From positions 1,550,001 through 1,614,000 of the forward strand of contig NZ_JBDZDQ010000001.1 in assembly GCF_040049295.1 (NCBI RefSeq): a stretch of DNA of 64,000 nucleotides, given 5' to 3'. This DNA comes from Sphingomonas sp. KR3-1 (lineage in GTDB: Bacteria; Pseudomonadota; Alphaproteobacteria; Sphingomonadales; Sphingomonadaceae). Position numbers and translations under genes: made by a program. Below, piece after piece: positions 9,355 to 20,572 of the stretch (positions are counted from its first letter, which is position 1; every line of letters begins with the position of its first letter). The notes under the pieces are model-generated. The model was not told the DNA's origin. It saw only the letters and a list, made by a program, of their open reading frames with translations, and ran no database searches.

Positions 9355-9636
9355 GTGCATGCGAAGACGACCTTATCGGCCAAGGGGCAAGTGGTAATCC
9401 CGAAGGAAGTTCGGGATGCGCTCGGCCTGCTGCCCGGTCAGGTGCTTGACGTTGTCCGGACGGGCAATGGTGTTCTCCTCACACCGCAGCATCGCAAGAG
9501 CGGACGAACCGCCGAAGAGATTTTCGCGCGCATCCGTGAAATAGCGCCGCCCTGGAATGGCCCCCCGGTTTCCATCGAAGACATGGATCGCGCCGTCGAT
9601 GCCATGTTCGCAGCCAAGTCGAAGGATGACATCTGA
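9355..9636 (+). CDS. AbrB/SpoVT-type antitoxin of a VapBC-like pair
   Basis: A 93-residue antitoxin. Residues 5-45 (TTLSAKGQVVIPKEVRDALGL…) form the swapped-hairpin AbrB DNA-binding domain; the C-terminal half should wrap the toxin. Start is uncertain: GTG at 9355, or TTG at 9352; there is no ATG and no clear ribosome binding site, since the operator palindrome abuts the start. G+C is a little lower than in the flanking ribosomal genes, hinting at acquisition. It overlaps the toxin by 4 nt. Confidence 0.88.
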   Translation: MHAKTTLSAKGQVVIPKEVRDALGLLPGQVLDVVRTGNGVLLTPQHRKSGRTAEEIFARIREIAPPWNGPPVSIEDMDRAVDAMFAAKSKDDI

Positions 9637-10022
9637 CTGCGGCGATAGACACGAATATTGTCGTGCGTGCCGTTACCGGGGACGATGCCTTCCAGTCGCC
9701 GCTGGCGAGAGCGCTGCTGACAGAGCCGTTCATATTATCGGCGAGCGTTCTGGTCGAAACGGAATGGGTGCTCCGTTCCCAATATGGCTGGTCTCGCGAT
9801 ACGATCGCCGACGCGCTTGCGGAGTTGGTCGATTTGCCGGCACTCGCTGAAGCGCCGACGGCAATCCATTGGGCAGTCGAACGTTTCGCGGCGGGCGCCG
9901 ACTTTGCCGATATGATCCACCTGGTCTCCGCCGGCGCCGCGACGCGTTTCGTGACCTTTGATCGTCGCCTGAAGGCCAAGGCCGGAAACCCTTCCCCCCT
10001 CCCGATTGAGATACCCGCATAG
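9633..10022 (+). CDS. VapC-family PIN-domain toxin (CTG start)
   Basis: PIN-domain ribonuclease toxin of 129 residues. The acidic active site is visible: D6 in A-I-D-T-N, E42 (VETEW), D93 in F-A-D-M-I-H and D110 in T-F-D-R-R. The reading frame opens after a stop at 9627, and the only codon that keeps the first strand and D6 is CTG at 9633, overlapping the antitoxin stop as CTGA. A GTG at 9663 would remove the first strand and catalytic Asp. Its own TAG is followed at once by the tdk ATG. The tRNA or rRNA target is unknown. Confidence 0.88.
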   Translation: MTAAIDTNIVVRAVTGDDAFQSPLARALLTEPFILSASVLVETEWVLRSQYGWSRDTIADALAELVDLPALAEAPTAIHWAVERFAAGADFADMIHLVSAGAATRFVTFDRRLKAKAGNPSPLPIEIPA

Positions 10023-10598
10023 ATGGCCAAGCTCTATTTCTACTATGCCTCGATGAACGCGGGCAAATCGACCACGCTGCTCCAGGCCGATTTCAACTAT
10101 CGCGAGCGCGGCATGCGCACGCTGCTGTTCACCGCCGGCATCCATGACCGCGGCGGCAAGGGCGTGATCGATTCGCGCCTCGGCATCAGCGCCACCGCGA
10201 CGCCGTTCGACGAGGCGACCGACCTGCGCCGCATCGCCGAGGACGCGCATTACGAGGCGCCGCTCGCCTGCGTGCTCGTCGACGAATCGCAGTTCCTCTC
10301 GCCCGCCCAGGTCCGCCAGCTCGCGCATCTCGCGGACGAGGTCGGCATCCCGGTACTCTGCTATGGGCTGCGCACCGATTTCCAGGGCCGGCTCTTTCCC
10401 GGATCGGCCGAGCTGCTCGCGCTCGCCGACTCGCTGGTCGAGATCAAGTCGGTCTGCGAATGCGGGCGCAAGGCGACGATGAACCTGCGCGTCGATGACG
10501 AGGGCAATGCCGTGCGCCAGGGCGAGCAGCGCGAAGTGGGCGGCAACGAGCGCTATGTCGCGCTGTGCCGCCGCCACTTCATGCAGCGTACAGCCTGA
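10023..10598 (+). CDS. tdk: Thymidine kinase
   Basis: Type II thymidine kinase, phosphorylating thymidine to dTMP in the salvage pathway. The 191-residue protein has the P-loop A-S-M-N-A-G-K-S-T (about 9-17), the Walker B-like V-L-V-D-E-S-Q-F, and zinc-binding cysteines in the V-C-E-C-G segment and the late L-C-R-R-H segment. The ATG follows the vapC TAG without a gap, so it is probably read from the same transcript as the toxin. Confidence 0.96.
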   Translation: MAKLYFYYASMNAGKSTTLLQADFNYRERGMRTLLFTAGIHDRGGKGVIDSRLGISATATPFDEATDLRRIAEDAHYEAPLACVLVDESQFLSPAQVRQLAHLADEVGIPVLCYGLRTDFQGRLFPGSAELLALADSLVEIKSVCECGRKATMNLRVDDEGNAVRQGEQREVGGNERYVALCRRHFMQRTA

Positions 10599-10652
10599 CC
10601 CTGGCATAGCGGCGCCGAGAGTGCTCCTCCGGTTCGACAAAGGAGACGAACC

Positions 10653-11051
10653 ATGTTCCGCAAGACCCTGATCGCGCTGGCCGCCCTGGGCGCCGCGACC
10701 TCCGCCTCGGCGCAGCAGGCTGGCCCCACGCCCGGCCCGAAATCGGGCGAGCAGGCGACGATCCCGTTCCTGACCCGCAGCGACGTGCGCACCTTCACCA
10801 GCACCGACAATGGCGAGGGCGTCTATATCGAGGATGCGCGGCGCAACTGGTATTATGTGGCGTTCTTCAGCCGCTGCAACGAGCTGCCCTGGGCGGTGGG
10901 CATCGGCTTCAAGACCTTTGCCGGCAGTTCGCAGCTCGATCGCGGCGACACGATCTTCGCCGGGCGCGATCGCTGCACGATCGCCAGCATCGTCCATAGC
11001 GGCCCGCCGCCCGAGAAGCCCAAAAAGGCGAAGAAGCCCAAGGGCGCGTGA
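10653..11051 (+). CDS. Exported hypothetical protein (DUF6491-like)
   Basis: A 132-residue protein with a signal peptide (about 1-21, ending SASA). The mature part has an R-S-D-V-R-T-F core, a W-Y-Y-V-A-F-F-S-R-C motif and a second cysteine near the end (DRCTIASI), which may form a disulphide in the periplasm, then a lysine/proline-rich tail (PEKPKKAKKPKG). It resembles the DUF6491 family from memory; function unknown. A good ribosome binding site (AAAGGAGA) precedes the ATG. Confidence 0.75.
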   Translation: MFRKTLIALAALGAATSASAQQAGPTPGPKSGEQATIPFLTRSDVRTFTSTDNGEGVYIEDARRNWYYVAFFSRCNELPWAVGIGFKTFAGSSQLDRGDTIFAGRDRCTIASIVHSGPPPEKPKKAKKPKGA

Positions 11052-11089
11052 CGCTGGCCGTGGCGCCGCGCCTCGGCTAGGGCGCCGCG

Positions 11090-11992
11090 ATGCATGGCTG
11101 GATCATCCTCGACAAACCGCTGGGCCTCGGCTCGACCCAGGGCGTGAGCGCCGTCAAGCGCGCGCTGCGCGACGGCAAGTACGGCAAGTTCAAGGTCGGC
11201 CATGGCGGCACGCTCGATCCGCTGGCGACCGGCGTGCTGCCGATCGCGATCGGCGAAGCGACCAAGCTGGCGGGCCGCATGCTCGACAGCGACAAGGTCT
11301 ATGACTTCACCGTGACCTTCGGCGTCGAGACCGACACGCTCGATCTCGAAGGCAAGGCGATTGCGACCTCGGACGTGCGCCCCACGCTCGCGCAAGTGGA
11401 GGCGGTGCTGCCGCGCTTCACCGGACCGATCGAGCAGGTGCCGCCCGCCTATTCGGCGCTCAAGGTGGATGGCGAGCGCGCCTATGACCTGGCCCGCGCC
11501 GGGGAAGAGGTGAAGCTGGCGAGCCGTGCCGTGACGATCCATGCGCTGGACCTGATCGGATCCGGCCAGTTCGTGGATCGGGACGTGCTGGAGGACATCG
11601 ACCTCCGCGCCCATGTCTCCAAGGGCACCTATATCCGCAGCCTCGCGCGCGACATCGCCCGGGCGCTCGGCACCGTCGGCCATGTCACGATGCTGCGCCG
11701 CGTGAAGGCCGGGCCCTTCACCCTGGATTCCGCGATTTCGCTGGACAAACTGGGCGAAGCCGCTAAGGGCCGCACCCTTGAACAACTCCTCCTGCCATTG
11801 AGGGCGGGGCTGGACGACATCCCGGCTCTATCCCTCACCCCCGACCAGGCAGGGCTGCTCCGACAGGGGCAGGTTCTGGCCGGGATCGCCAAGGAAGACG
11901 GCCAATATTTCGCGTGCCTGGAGGAGTCTCCGATCGCGCTGGTGGAGGCTCTATCCGGTCACATCCGGGTCGTCCGCGGCTTCAATATCTAA
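11090..11992 (+). CDS. truB: tRNA pseudouridine(55) synthase TruB
   Basis: Converts uridine 55 in the T-loop of tRNAs to pseudouridine. The 300-residue sequence has the start W-I-I-L-D-K-P-L-G, the catalytic motif [12 protein letters not shown] with Asp43 as nucleophile, the [11 protein letters not shown] motif and a late [10 protein letters not shown]. Sits between the tdk region and rpsO, as in the classical rbfA-truB-rpsO order. Confidence 0.97.
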   Translation: MHGWIILDKPLGLGSTQGVSAVKRALRDGKYGKFKVGHGGTLDPLATGVLPIAIGEATKLAGRMLDSDKVYDFTVTFGVETDTLDLEGKAIATSDVRPTLAQVEAVLPRFTGPIEQVPPAYSALKVDGERAYDLARAGEEVKLASRAVTIHALDLIGSGQFVDRDVLEDIDLRAHVSKGTYIRSLARDIARALGTVGHVTMLRRVKAGPFTLDSAISLDKLGEAAKGRTLEQLLLPLRAGLDDIPALSLTPDQAGLLRQGQVLAGIAKEDGQYFACLEESPIALVEALSGHIRVVRGFNI

Positions 11993-12012
11993 GCGATGTC
12001 GAAGGAAAGACT

Positions 12013-12282
12013 ATGTCGATCACTGCAGAGCGCAAGGAAGCGCTCATCAAGGAACATGCGCGCGGCGGCACCGACACCGGCAGCCCCGAAGTGCAGGTCG
12101 CGATCCTCTCGGAGCGCATCTCGAACCTGACCGAGCACTTCAAGACGCATGCCAAGGACAACCATTCGCGCCGCGGCCTGCTCATGCTGGTCAACAAGCG
12201 CCGTAGCCTCCTCGACTATCTGAAGAAGAAGGACGAGGCCCGCTACACCGACCTCATCGCGAAGCTCGGCCTTCGCAAGTAA
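12013..12282 (+). CDS. rpsO: 30S ribosomal protein S15
   Basis: Primary 16S rRNA-binding protein, 89 residues, the standard length. It shows [18 protein letters not shown] and the [19 protein letters not shown] segment of S15. A strong AAGGAAAGA ribosome binding site precedes the ATG. It is followed closely by an intrinsic terminator before pnp. Confidence 0.97.
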   Translation: MSITAERKEALIKEHARGGTDTGSPEVQVAILSERISNLTEHFKTHAKDNHSRRGLLMLVNKRRSLLDYLKKKDEARYTDLIAKLGLRK

Positions 12283-12286
12283 CCGG

Positions 12287-12312
12287 AAAGGCGGCCTTCG
12301 GGTCGCCTTTTT
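12287..12312 (+). terminator. Intrinsic terminator after rpsO
   Basis: A 10-bp stem AAAGGCGGCC / GGTCGCCTTT closed by a TTCG tetraloop, with one G-T wobble, running into a short T tract. It begins 4 nt after the rpsO stop codon and may attenuate read-through into pnp. Confidence 0.85.
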
Positions 12313-12389
12313 GTCATCCGGGCACGCTAGCTGCCGGATCGCCTCCAACCCGGAGGCAAACGGGGAACGGCAATCCGGCCGATCCCGAG

Positions 12390-12438
12390 GAGCCACACAT
12401 GGCTCAGCTCATAGGCCCCCGCTGCATCGGGCAGCGGG
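12390..12438 (+). promoter_or_regulatory. Two stem-loops in the pnp leader
   Basis: GAGCCA-CACA-TGGCTC (12390-12405) and CCCGCTGC-ATCGG-GCAGCGGG (12418-12438) form consecutive hairpins ending 15 nt before the pnp ATG; the ribosome binding site GAAGGAAA lies just after the second. In E. coli pnp is autoregulated through a leader hairpin cut by RNase III; a similar role here is inferred from position only. Confidence 0.45.
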
Positions 12439-12453
12439 AGTGAAGGAAATCCA

Positions 12454-14844
<2,391 letters not shown>

Positions 14845-14875
14845 TCGCCTCGGCCTAGGCCGACGACAGGAAGAG

Positions 14876-14901
14876 GGGGCTCGGGAAACCGGGCCCCTTT
14901 T
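14876..14901 (+). terminator. Intrinsic terminator after pnp
   Basis: A 9-bp stem GGGGCTCGG / CCGGGCCCC with a GAAA loop and one G-T pair, followed by TTTT, 32 nt after the pnp stop. It should close the translation-factor operon. Confidence 0.88.
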
Positions 14902-15034
14902 GTCCCTTCAATCTGGATCGAAAATCCACTGGACCCCGATCGAGGTCGTTTCTATCCGGCAACGACCGTGCTTTCCCAAGAAAGGCACGGCGTTAGTGCT
15001 TAGAATATTTCGAGATTTCAAAAGGGGGACTTCC

Positions 15035-15616
15035 ATGACCAAGTTTTTCGCGGCTGCGGCTGCCACGCTCCTGCTCGCGCCGCTTTCGGCCTTTGCACAG
15101 GACGGCGCGCCCGCGCATGATTTCGCCGGCCCGCGCATCGAAGCGCGCCTCGGCTATGAGACGCCGACGATCAGCGACGGCAGCGGCAGCATCTGGAAGA
15201 TCGGCAGCGCGGTTTCCTATGGCGGCGAAGTGGGCGTCGACATCCGCGCCGGCAGCAAGGTCGTCGTCGGCCCCTATGCCAATTACGAATTCTCCAGCGT
15301 CTCGCTGTGCGACGGCGCCGTCTGCCTCAACGAGAAGGGCAATCTCAGCGTCGGCGGCCGGCTGGGCTTCGTCGTCGGCGGCAAGACGCTGATCTACGCC
15401 AAGGCCGGCTATGCCAGCATCTCGCTCGAGGCGAAGGCCGGCAGCGCGAGCGACACCGAGAGCAAGGGCGGCATCCAGGGCGGGCTCGGCGTCGAGATCG
15501 GCCTCGGCAAGAAGGCCTATGCGTTCGTCGAGGGCAGCTATGCCGATTACGGCGATTTCTACGGCATCAACCTGCAGCGCCGCCACGTCGCCGGCGGCGT
15601 CGGCTTCCGCTTCTGA
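15035..15616 (+). CDS. Outer-membrane beta-barrel protein
   Basis: A 193-residue exported protein: signal peptide about 1-22 (…LSAFA), then alternating hydrophobic strands with many Gly/Tyr residues (RIEARLGYETP, YGGEVGVDIRAG, VGPYANYEF, GGRLGFVVGG, YAKAGYAS) and a terminal G-V-G-F-R-F, the aromatic end typical of beta-barrels. Two cysteines (LCDGAVC) may form a disulphide in a loop. Family resembles OmpA/opacity-type porin-like barrels; ligand unknown. The ATG at 15035 is preceded by GGGGGA. Monocistronic, flanked by terminators. Confidence 0.85.
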   Translation: MTKFFAAAAATLLLAPLSAFAQDGAPAHDFAGPRIEARLGYETPTISDGSGSIWKIGSAVSYGGEVGVDIRAGSKVVVGPYANYEFSSVSLCDGAVCLNEKGNLSVGGRLGFVVGGKTLIYAKAGYASISLEAKAGSASDTESKGGIQGGLGVEIGLGKKAYAFVEGSYADYGDFYGINLQRRHVAGGVGFRF

Positions 15617-15641
15617 GCCAAGGCCTTAGCGCAAACCGGGA

Positions 15642-15670
15642 AGGGCGTCCGGCAACGGGCGCCCTTTTTG
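15642..15670 (+). terminator. Intrinsic terminator after the beta-barrel gene
   Basis: AGGGCGTCCG-GCAA-CGGGCGCCCT folds into a long stem with one mismatch and runs into TTTTTG, 25 nt after the stop codon. Confidence 0.88.
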
Positions 15671-15776
15671 TCGGCTTTTTCCAAGCGCGTCTGGGAAATT
15701 ACCCGCATTGTCCTGCCCTGGATCAGCGTGCCAAGCGTCATGATGCGCTATCACTGGGGCACGGGGGTTGGGGCGG

Positions 15777-16787
15777 ATGACACAGGCCTATGGCGATGCC
15801 CGCTGGCTCGAGACGCTGCCGGTCCTCGCCGATCGGCCCTGGCTTCAGTTCGGCCTTGTCCTGGCGATCACCGGCACCGCGCTGCTGATCCGCCTGGCGC
15901 TCGGGCGCGTCCTGCCGCCCGGGCTGCCCTATGCCACGTTCCTGCCCGCGGTGATCCTGTGCGCTTTCCTGTTCGGGGTGCGCCCGGGGCTGCTCGCGGC
16001 GATCCTGGGCGGGATATTGGGCTGGGAGTTCTTCATCGAGAACCCGTTCGCCTCGCCGCTGCCCGGCACCGCGCCGTCGACCGTGCTCTACATCGCCGCG
16101 TGCGTGCTGATCCTCGTCCTGTTCCACTGGATGCAGGGCGCCACGGCCCGGCTGGTCGAGCAGCGCGAGCACAACCACCGGCTGGCCGAGACGCGCACCC
16201 TGCTCTTCCACGAACTCCAGCACCGCGTGTCGAACAATCTCCAGGTCGCCGCCGGCCTGCTCGCGCTGCAGAAGCGCCACGTCGCCGATGCCGCCGCCCA
16301 GCACGCGCTCGACGAGGCGGTGCGGCGGATCGCGACGATCGGCAAGATCAGCCGTCAGCTCTATCGACCCAATGGCGAGGCGCAGGGCGTGCGCGAGCTG
16401 TTCGACCCGCTGATCGCCAGCCTGATCGAGGCCAATGGCAAGCCGATCCAGGTCGCGATCGAGGATCCGCACGCGCTGCGCCTCGCCCCCGATGCCGCGG
16501 TGCCGGTCGCGCTGATCGTCGCCGAGGCCGTGGCGAACGCGATCGAGCACGGCTTTGCGGATCGCGAGCACGGCGCGATCGCGATCCGCTGCGTCGCGCT
16601 CGCGCCGGGCTTCGCGATCGAGATCGAGGATAATGGCCAGGGGCTGCCGGAGAGTTTCGACATGACGCGCAACGCCAGCCTCGGCCTGCAGATCGCCGCG
16701 ACGCTGGCGGGGCAATTGGGCGGGCATTTCGCCATGGAGCCGCGCCCGCACGGCGCGCTCGCCCGCCTCGTCACCCGCGCCGCCTAG
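15777..16787 (+). CDS. Orphan membrane histidine kinase, DUF4118 plus HisKA_2/HWE type
   Basis: A 336-residue membrane sensor kinase. Residues about 20-125 form four hydrophobic segments of the KdpD-like DUF4118 type (FGLVLAITGTALLIRLALG, LPYATFLPAVILCAFLFG, LLAAILGGILGWEFF, VLYIAACVLILVLF). A coiled linker leads to H-E-L-Q-H-R-V-S-N-N-L-Q, the phospho-acceptor motif of the HisKA_2 class, and an ATPase domain with A-E-A-V-A-N-A-I-E-H-G and D-N-G-Q-G-L. No response regulator lies beside it. ATG at 15777 preferred over an in-frame TTG nine bases upstream. Its stop shares the bases CTAG with the convergent lysR stop. Confidence 0.88.
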   Translation: MTQAYGDARWLETLPVLADRPWLQFGLVLAITGTALLIRLALGRVLPPGLPYATFLPAVILCAFLFGVRPGLLAAILGGILGWEFFIENPFASPLPGTAPSTVLYIAACVLILVLFHWMQGATARLVEQREHNHRLAETRTLLFHELQHRVSNNLQVAAGLLALQKRHVADAAAQHALDEAVRRIATIGKISRQLYRPNGEAQGVRELFDPLIASLIEANGKPIQVAIEDPHALRLAPDAAVPVALIVAEAVANAIEHGFADREHGAIAIRCVALAPGFAIEIEDNGQGLPESFDMTRNASLGLQIAATLAGQLGGHFAMEPRPHGALARLVTRAA

Positions 16788-17689
16788 CTCTCGCGCCCCG
16801 GCCGATAGCGCAGCGCCTCGACGATCGCGGCGAAGGCCGGCGTCGGCTGGCGGCGGCTGGGATAATAGAGGTGATAGCCGGCAAAGGGCGGCGACCAGTC
16901 CTCGAGCACTGCCTCGAGTGCGCCGCTGTCGAGGTCGTCGCGCACCATGTTCTCCATCAGATAGCCGATGCCGAACCCGTCGAGCGCCGCCTCGCGGATA
17001 TGGAAGATGCTGTTGAAGGTCAGCTGCCCGTCCACCCGCACGCGCTGCGCCCGCCCGGCCCGCTCGAACTCCCAGGCGTAGAGACCGCGCAACGTCGGCA
17101 GGCGCAGGTTGATGCAGCAATGGCCGGCCAGCTCCTGCGGCGTGCGCGGCCGGCCCGCCTTGTCGAAATAGCCCGGCGTCGCCACCGCCAGCATCCGCAT
17201 CGGCGGGCCGATCGGCACGGCGATCATGTCCTTGTCGATGATGTCGCCCAACCGCACCCCGGCATCGAACCGGTCGGCGACGATGTCGACCAGCCGATAG
17301 TCGGTCTCGATCTCCAGCTTGATGTCCGGATATTTGGCCAGCGCCCCGCGCAGCCGCGGCCACAGCACCGTCTGCAGCGAGAACTCGTCCGCGGTGATCC
17401 GGATATTGCCCGCCGGCCGCTCGCGCAGGTCGTTGAGCGCCGAGACGTGCGTCGCGATCTCGTCGAGATGGAAGGCGACCGAGCGCAGCATCCGCTCGCC
17501 CGCCTCGGTCGCGGTGACGCTGCGCGTGGTGCGGTTGAGCAGCCGCACCCCGAGCCGCTCCTCCAATCCGCGCATGCAATGGCTGAGCGCCGAGGGCGTC
17601 ACGCCGAGCTGCGCTGCGGCACGGGTGAAGCTCTTCTCGCGCGCGACGGCGACGAAGGCGGCGAGGTCGGCCAGGTCCTGACGGTTCAT
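16784..17689 (-). CDS. LysR-family transcriptional regulator
   Basis: A 301-residue LysR-type regulator. N-terminal winged helix-turn-helix (about 1-62: …FVAVAREKSFTRAAAQLGVTPSALSHCMRGLEERLGVRLLNRTTRSV) and a C-terminal periplasmic-binding-protein-like effector domain. Divergent from the aldo/keto reductase gene with about 108 bp between the starts, so it probably controls that gene and the alcohol dehydrogenase behind it. The effector is unknown; an aldehyde or quinone would fit the targets but is speculation. Confidence 0.93.
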   Translation of the reverse strand: MNRQDLADLAAFVAVAREKSFTRAAAQLGVTPSALSHCMRGLEERLGVRLLNRTTRSVTATEAGERMLRSVAFHLDEIATHVSALNDLRERPAGNIRITADEFSLQTVLWPRLRGALAKYPDIKLEIETDYRLVDIVADRFDAGVRLGDIIDKDMIAVPIGPPMRMLAVATPGYFDKAGRPRTPQELAGHCCINLRLPTLRGLYAWEFERAGRAQRVRVDGQLTFNSIFHIREAALDGFGIGYLMENMVRDDLDSGALEAVLEDWSPPFAGYHLYYPSRRQPTPAFAAIVEALRYRPGRES

Positions 17690-17695
17690 TGCTGA

Positions 17696-18787
<1,092 letters not shown>

Positions 18788-18811
18788 TCCTTCCAATCAA
18801 GGGAATTTCCA

Positions 18812-19876
18812 ATGACCACCCAAGCCAAGGCCTATGCCGCCCAGTCGGCCACCACCCCGCTCGCGCCGTTCCACTTCGAGCGCCGCGACCTGCTCCCCGA
18901 CGACGTCTCGATCGACATCCTGTTCTGCGGCGTCTGCCACTCCGATCTGCACACCGCGCGCAGCGAATGGGACGGCACGCTCTTCCCCTGCGTCCCCGGC
19001 CACGAGATCGTCGGCCGCGTCAGCGCCGTCGGCGGCGAGGTGACCAGGTTCGCGGTCGGCGACCTGGTCGGCGTCGGCTGCATGGTCGACAGCTGCGGGC
19101 ATTGCCCGTCGTGCAAGGAAAGCGAGGAGCAGTTCTGCGAGACCACCGGCTTCGTCGGCACCTATAACGGGCCGGACGCGCATCTCGGCGGCCACACCTT
19201 TGGCGGCTATTCGGATCATATCGTCGTCAAGCAGGGCTTCGTGCTCAAGATCGGCCATGACGAGGGCGACCTGGCCGCGGTCGCGCCGCTGCTCTGCGCC
19301 GGCATCACCACCTATTCGCCGCTCAAGCATTGGGGCGCGGGCCCGGGCAAGAAGGTCGGCGTGGTCGGCATCGGCGGCCTGGGGCACATGGGCATCAAGA
19401 TCGCCGCGGCGATGGGCGCGCATGTCGTCGCCTTCACCACGTCGCCGTCCAAGATCGAGGACGCGAAGAAGCTCGGCGCGCACGAGGTGATCGTCTCGCG
19501 CAATGCCGACGAGATGGCGGCGCATGCCAACAGCTTCGACTTCATCCTCGATACCGTCGCGGCCAGCCACGACCTCGACGCGCTGACCGGCCTGCTCAAG
19601 CGCGACGGCACGCTCACCCTGGTCGGCGTGCCCGAGCATGCCCATCCCTCGCCCAACGTGTTCAACCTGGTGTTCAAGCGCCGCTCGATCGCCGGCTCGC
19701 TGATCGGCGGCATCGCCGAGACGCAGGAGATGCTCGATTTCTGCCACCAGCACGGGCTGACCGCGGACATCGAGATGATCCGGATGGACGAGATCGAGAC
19801 GGCGTACGACCGGATGACGAAGAGCGACGTGAAGTATCGCTTCGTCATCGACATGGCTTCACTGCAGGAAGGCTGA
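18812..19876 (+). CDS. Zinc-dependent NAD(P) alcohol dehydrogenase (YahK/CAD type)
   Basis: Medium-chain zinc alcohol dehydrogenase, 354 residues, reducing aldehydes to alcohols. The catalytic zinc site shows G-V-C-H-S-D and G-H-E; the structural zinc loop is C-x2-C-x2-C-x7-C (CGHCPSCKESEEQFC). The Rossmann motif is G-V-V-G-I-G-G-L-G-H-M-G. These features match the cinnamyl-alcohol-dehydrogenase-like YahK group, generally NADPH-specific and broad in aldehyde range. Probably cotranscribed with the preceding reductase and governed by the divergent LysR protein. Confidence 0.94.
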   Translation: MTTQAKAYAAQSATTPLAPFHFERRDLLPDDVSIDILFCGVCHSDLHTARSEWDGTLFPCVPGHEIVGRVSAVGGEVTRFAVGDLVGVGCMVDSCGHCPSCKESEEQFCETTGFVGTYNGPDAHLGGHTFGGYSDHIVVKQGFVLKIGHDEGDLAAVAPLLCAGITTYSPLKHWGAGPGKKVGVVGIGGLGHMGIKIAAAMGAHVVAFTTSPSKIEDAKKLGAHEVIVSRNADEMAAHANSFDFILDTVAASHDLDALTGLLKRDGTLTLVGVPEHAHPSPNVFNLVFKRRSIAGSLIGGIAETQEMLDFCHQHGLTADIEMIRMDEIETAYDRMTKSDVKYRFVIDMASLQEG

Positions 19877-20053
19877 GGGCGCCTGGCGCCGCTTGGGGCC
19901 GGGGCCGGTTCGCCGGCGCCGGCTGCCGCCAGGTACGGGTGCCGTGGCTTCCCTGCGCGGGAGCCGCGGCGGCCGCGCGCCCTCGGCGACCATCGCCGAG
20001 GCGATCACGCCGAATGCGATGAGTGCAGTCACTTTATGGGCGTGCCGGTCCAT
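19859..20053 (-). CDS. Possible small exported protein
   Basis: A 64-codon frame starting MDRHAHKVTALIAFGVIASA, which reads as a signal peptide or membrane anchor, followed by an Arg/Pro-rich tail. It overlaps the end of the convergent dehydrogenase gene by 18 nt. No clear ribosome binding site is visible, and the tail composition is what random high-GC DNA gives. Not recognised; included as a weak candidate. Confidence 0.3.
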   Translation of the reverse strand: MDRHAHKVTALIAFGVIASAMVAEGARPPRLPRREATAPVPGGSRRRRTGPGPKRRQAPSAFLQ

Positions 20054-20086
20054 ATCGGCCTAAGAGCGCAACGCGGACGCGCGCGA

Positions 20087-20112
20087 AATCCGGGAGATCG
20101 CCGCTCCGGATT
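20087..20112 (-). terminator. Terminator of the tmRNA precursor
   Basis: On the minus strand AATCCGGAG and CTCCCGGATT pair with one bulged base around a 7-nt loop, followed by TTTCG. It lies just beyond the last tmRNA hairpin. Confidence 0.55.
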
Positions 20113-20243
20113 CATCCTTAATGCATGGGAAAGTGGGGAGCTTCTGTTGCCCGGTGCTCCCCGTACCGCTGGAATCCGCTTCTGTTGCCCGGTGCGGTCC
20201 AACCGCGCATTTTAGAATAACCTTAGGCCGTTAAGCCTTGGGG

Positions 20244-20279
20244 TTACGCCGCAATAGCGAGTGCTTCGTTATCGTTGGC
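20244..20279 (-). other. tmRNA tag reading frame
   Basis: GCC AAC GAT AAC GAA GCA and five further codons then TAA, giving ANDNEALAIAA after the charged alanine. The ending in small hydrophobic residues (IAA) is what ClpXP-type proteases recognise. Confidence 0.95.
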
Positions 20280-20478
20280 ACTTGTGTTTCAGACCGTCAC
20301 AGTGGCCCAGGCTGAGAGATAGATAGCGCTTTTCAACACACGTCGATCCTAGTTCGGCCCCGTCATGAGCCTCGGTTGCCCGAGGTTTATGGTGGAGCCG
20401 GCGGGTACTGCCCCCGCGTCCGCTGCGCCTATTGCACGCCTTCGTTTATCCCCATAGCCGACCGAAGCCGGCACGACC

Positions 20479-20507
20479 CATATAGGGGCGGAATCGATTA
20501 ATGAAAA
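20479..20507 (-). promoter_or_regulatory. Putative ssrA promoter
   Basis: On the minus strand TTTTCA (20507-20502), a 17-bp spacer and TATATG (20484-20479) give plausible -35 and -10 boxes a few bases before the acceptor piece. AT-rich relative to the surroundings. Confidence 0.55.
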
Positions 20508-20572
20508 GGTCAGGCGGCGCGCCCTAAGGCCTTCACACTGCCGCAAACTATGGGCATGGATGTTATTAACCC

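Larger units (their letters stand above)
20087..20475 (-). ncRNA. ssrA: Transfer-messenger RNA, circularly permuted two-piece type
   Basis: Rescues stalled ribosomes and tags their products for proteolysis. Read on the minus strand, the acceptor piece comes first, ending GGCTCCA-CCA at 20390; a 28-nt intervening segment (20362-20389, hairpin CCTCGG-GCAA-CCGAGG) is removed; then the coding piece begins GGGGCCGAAC at 20361. GGGGCCG pairs with CGGCTCC with the G3-U70 wobble needed by alanyl-tRNA synthetase. The resume frame (20279 to 20244) encodes ANDNEALAIAA and a TAA. Two hairpins with identical loops follow. Acceptor-first order is that of alphaproteobacterial permuted tmRNA. Outer ends are approximate. 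Confidence 0.95.

Noticed and set aside
9663..9665. GTG start for vapC
   Set aside because: It would remove the first beta strand and the catalytic Asp of the PIN domain.
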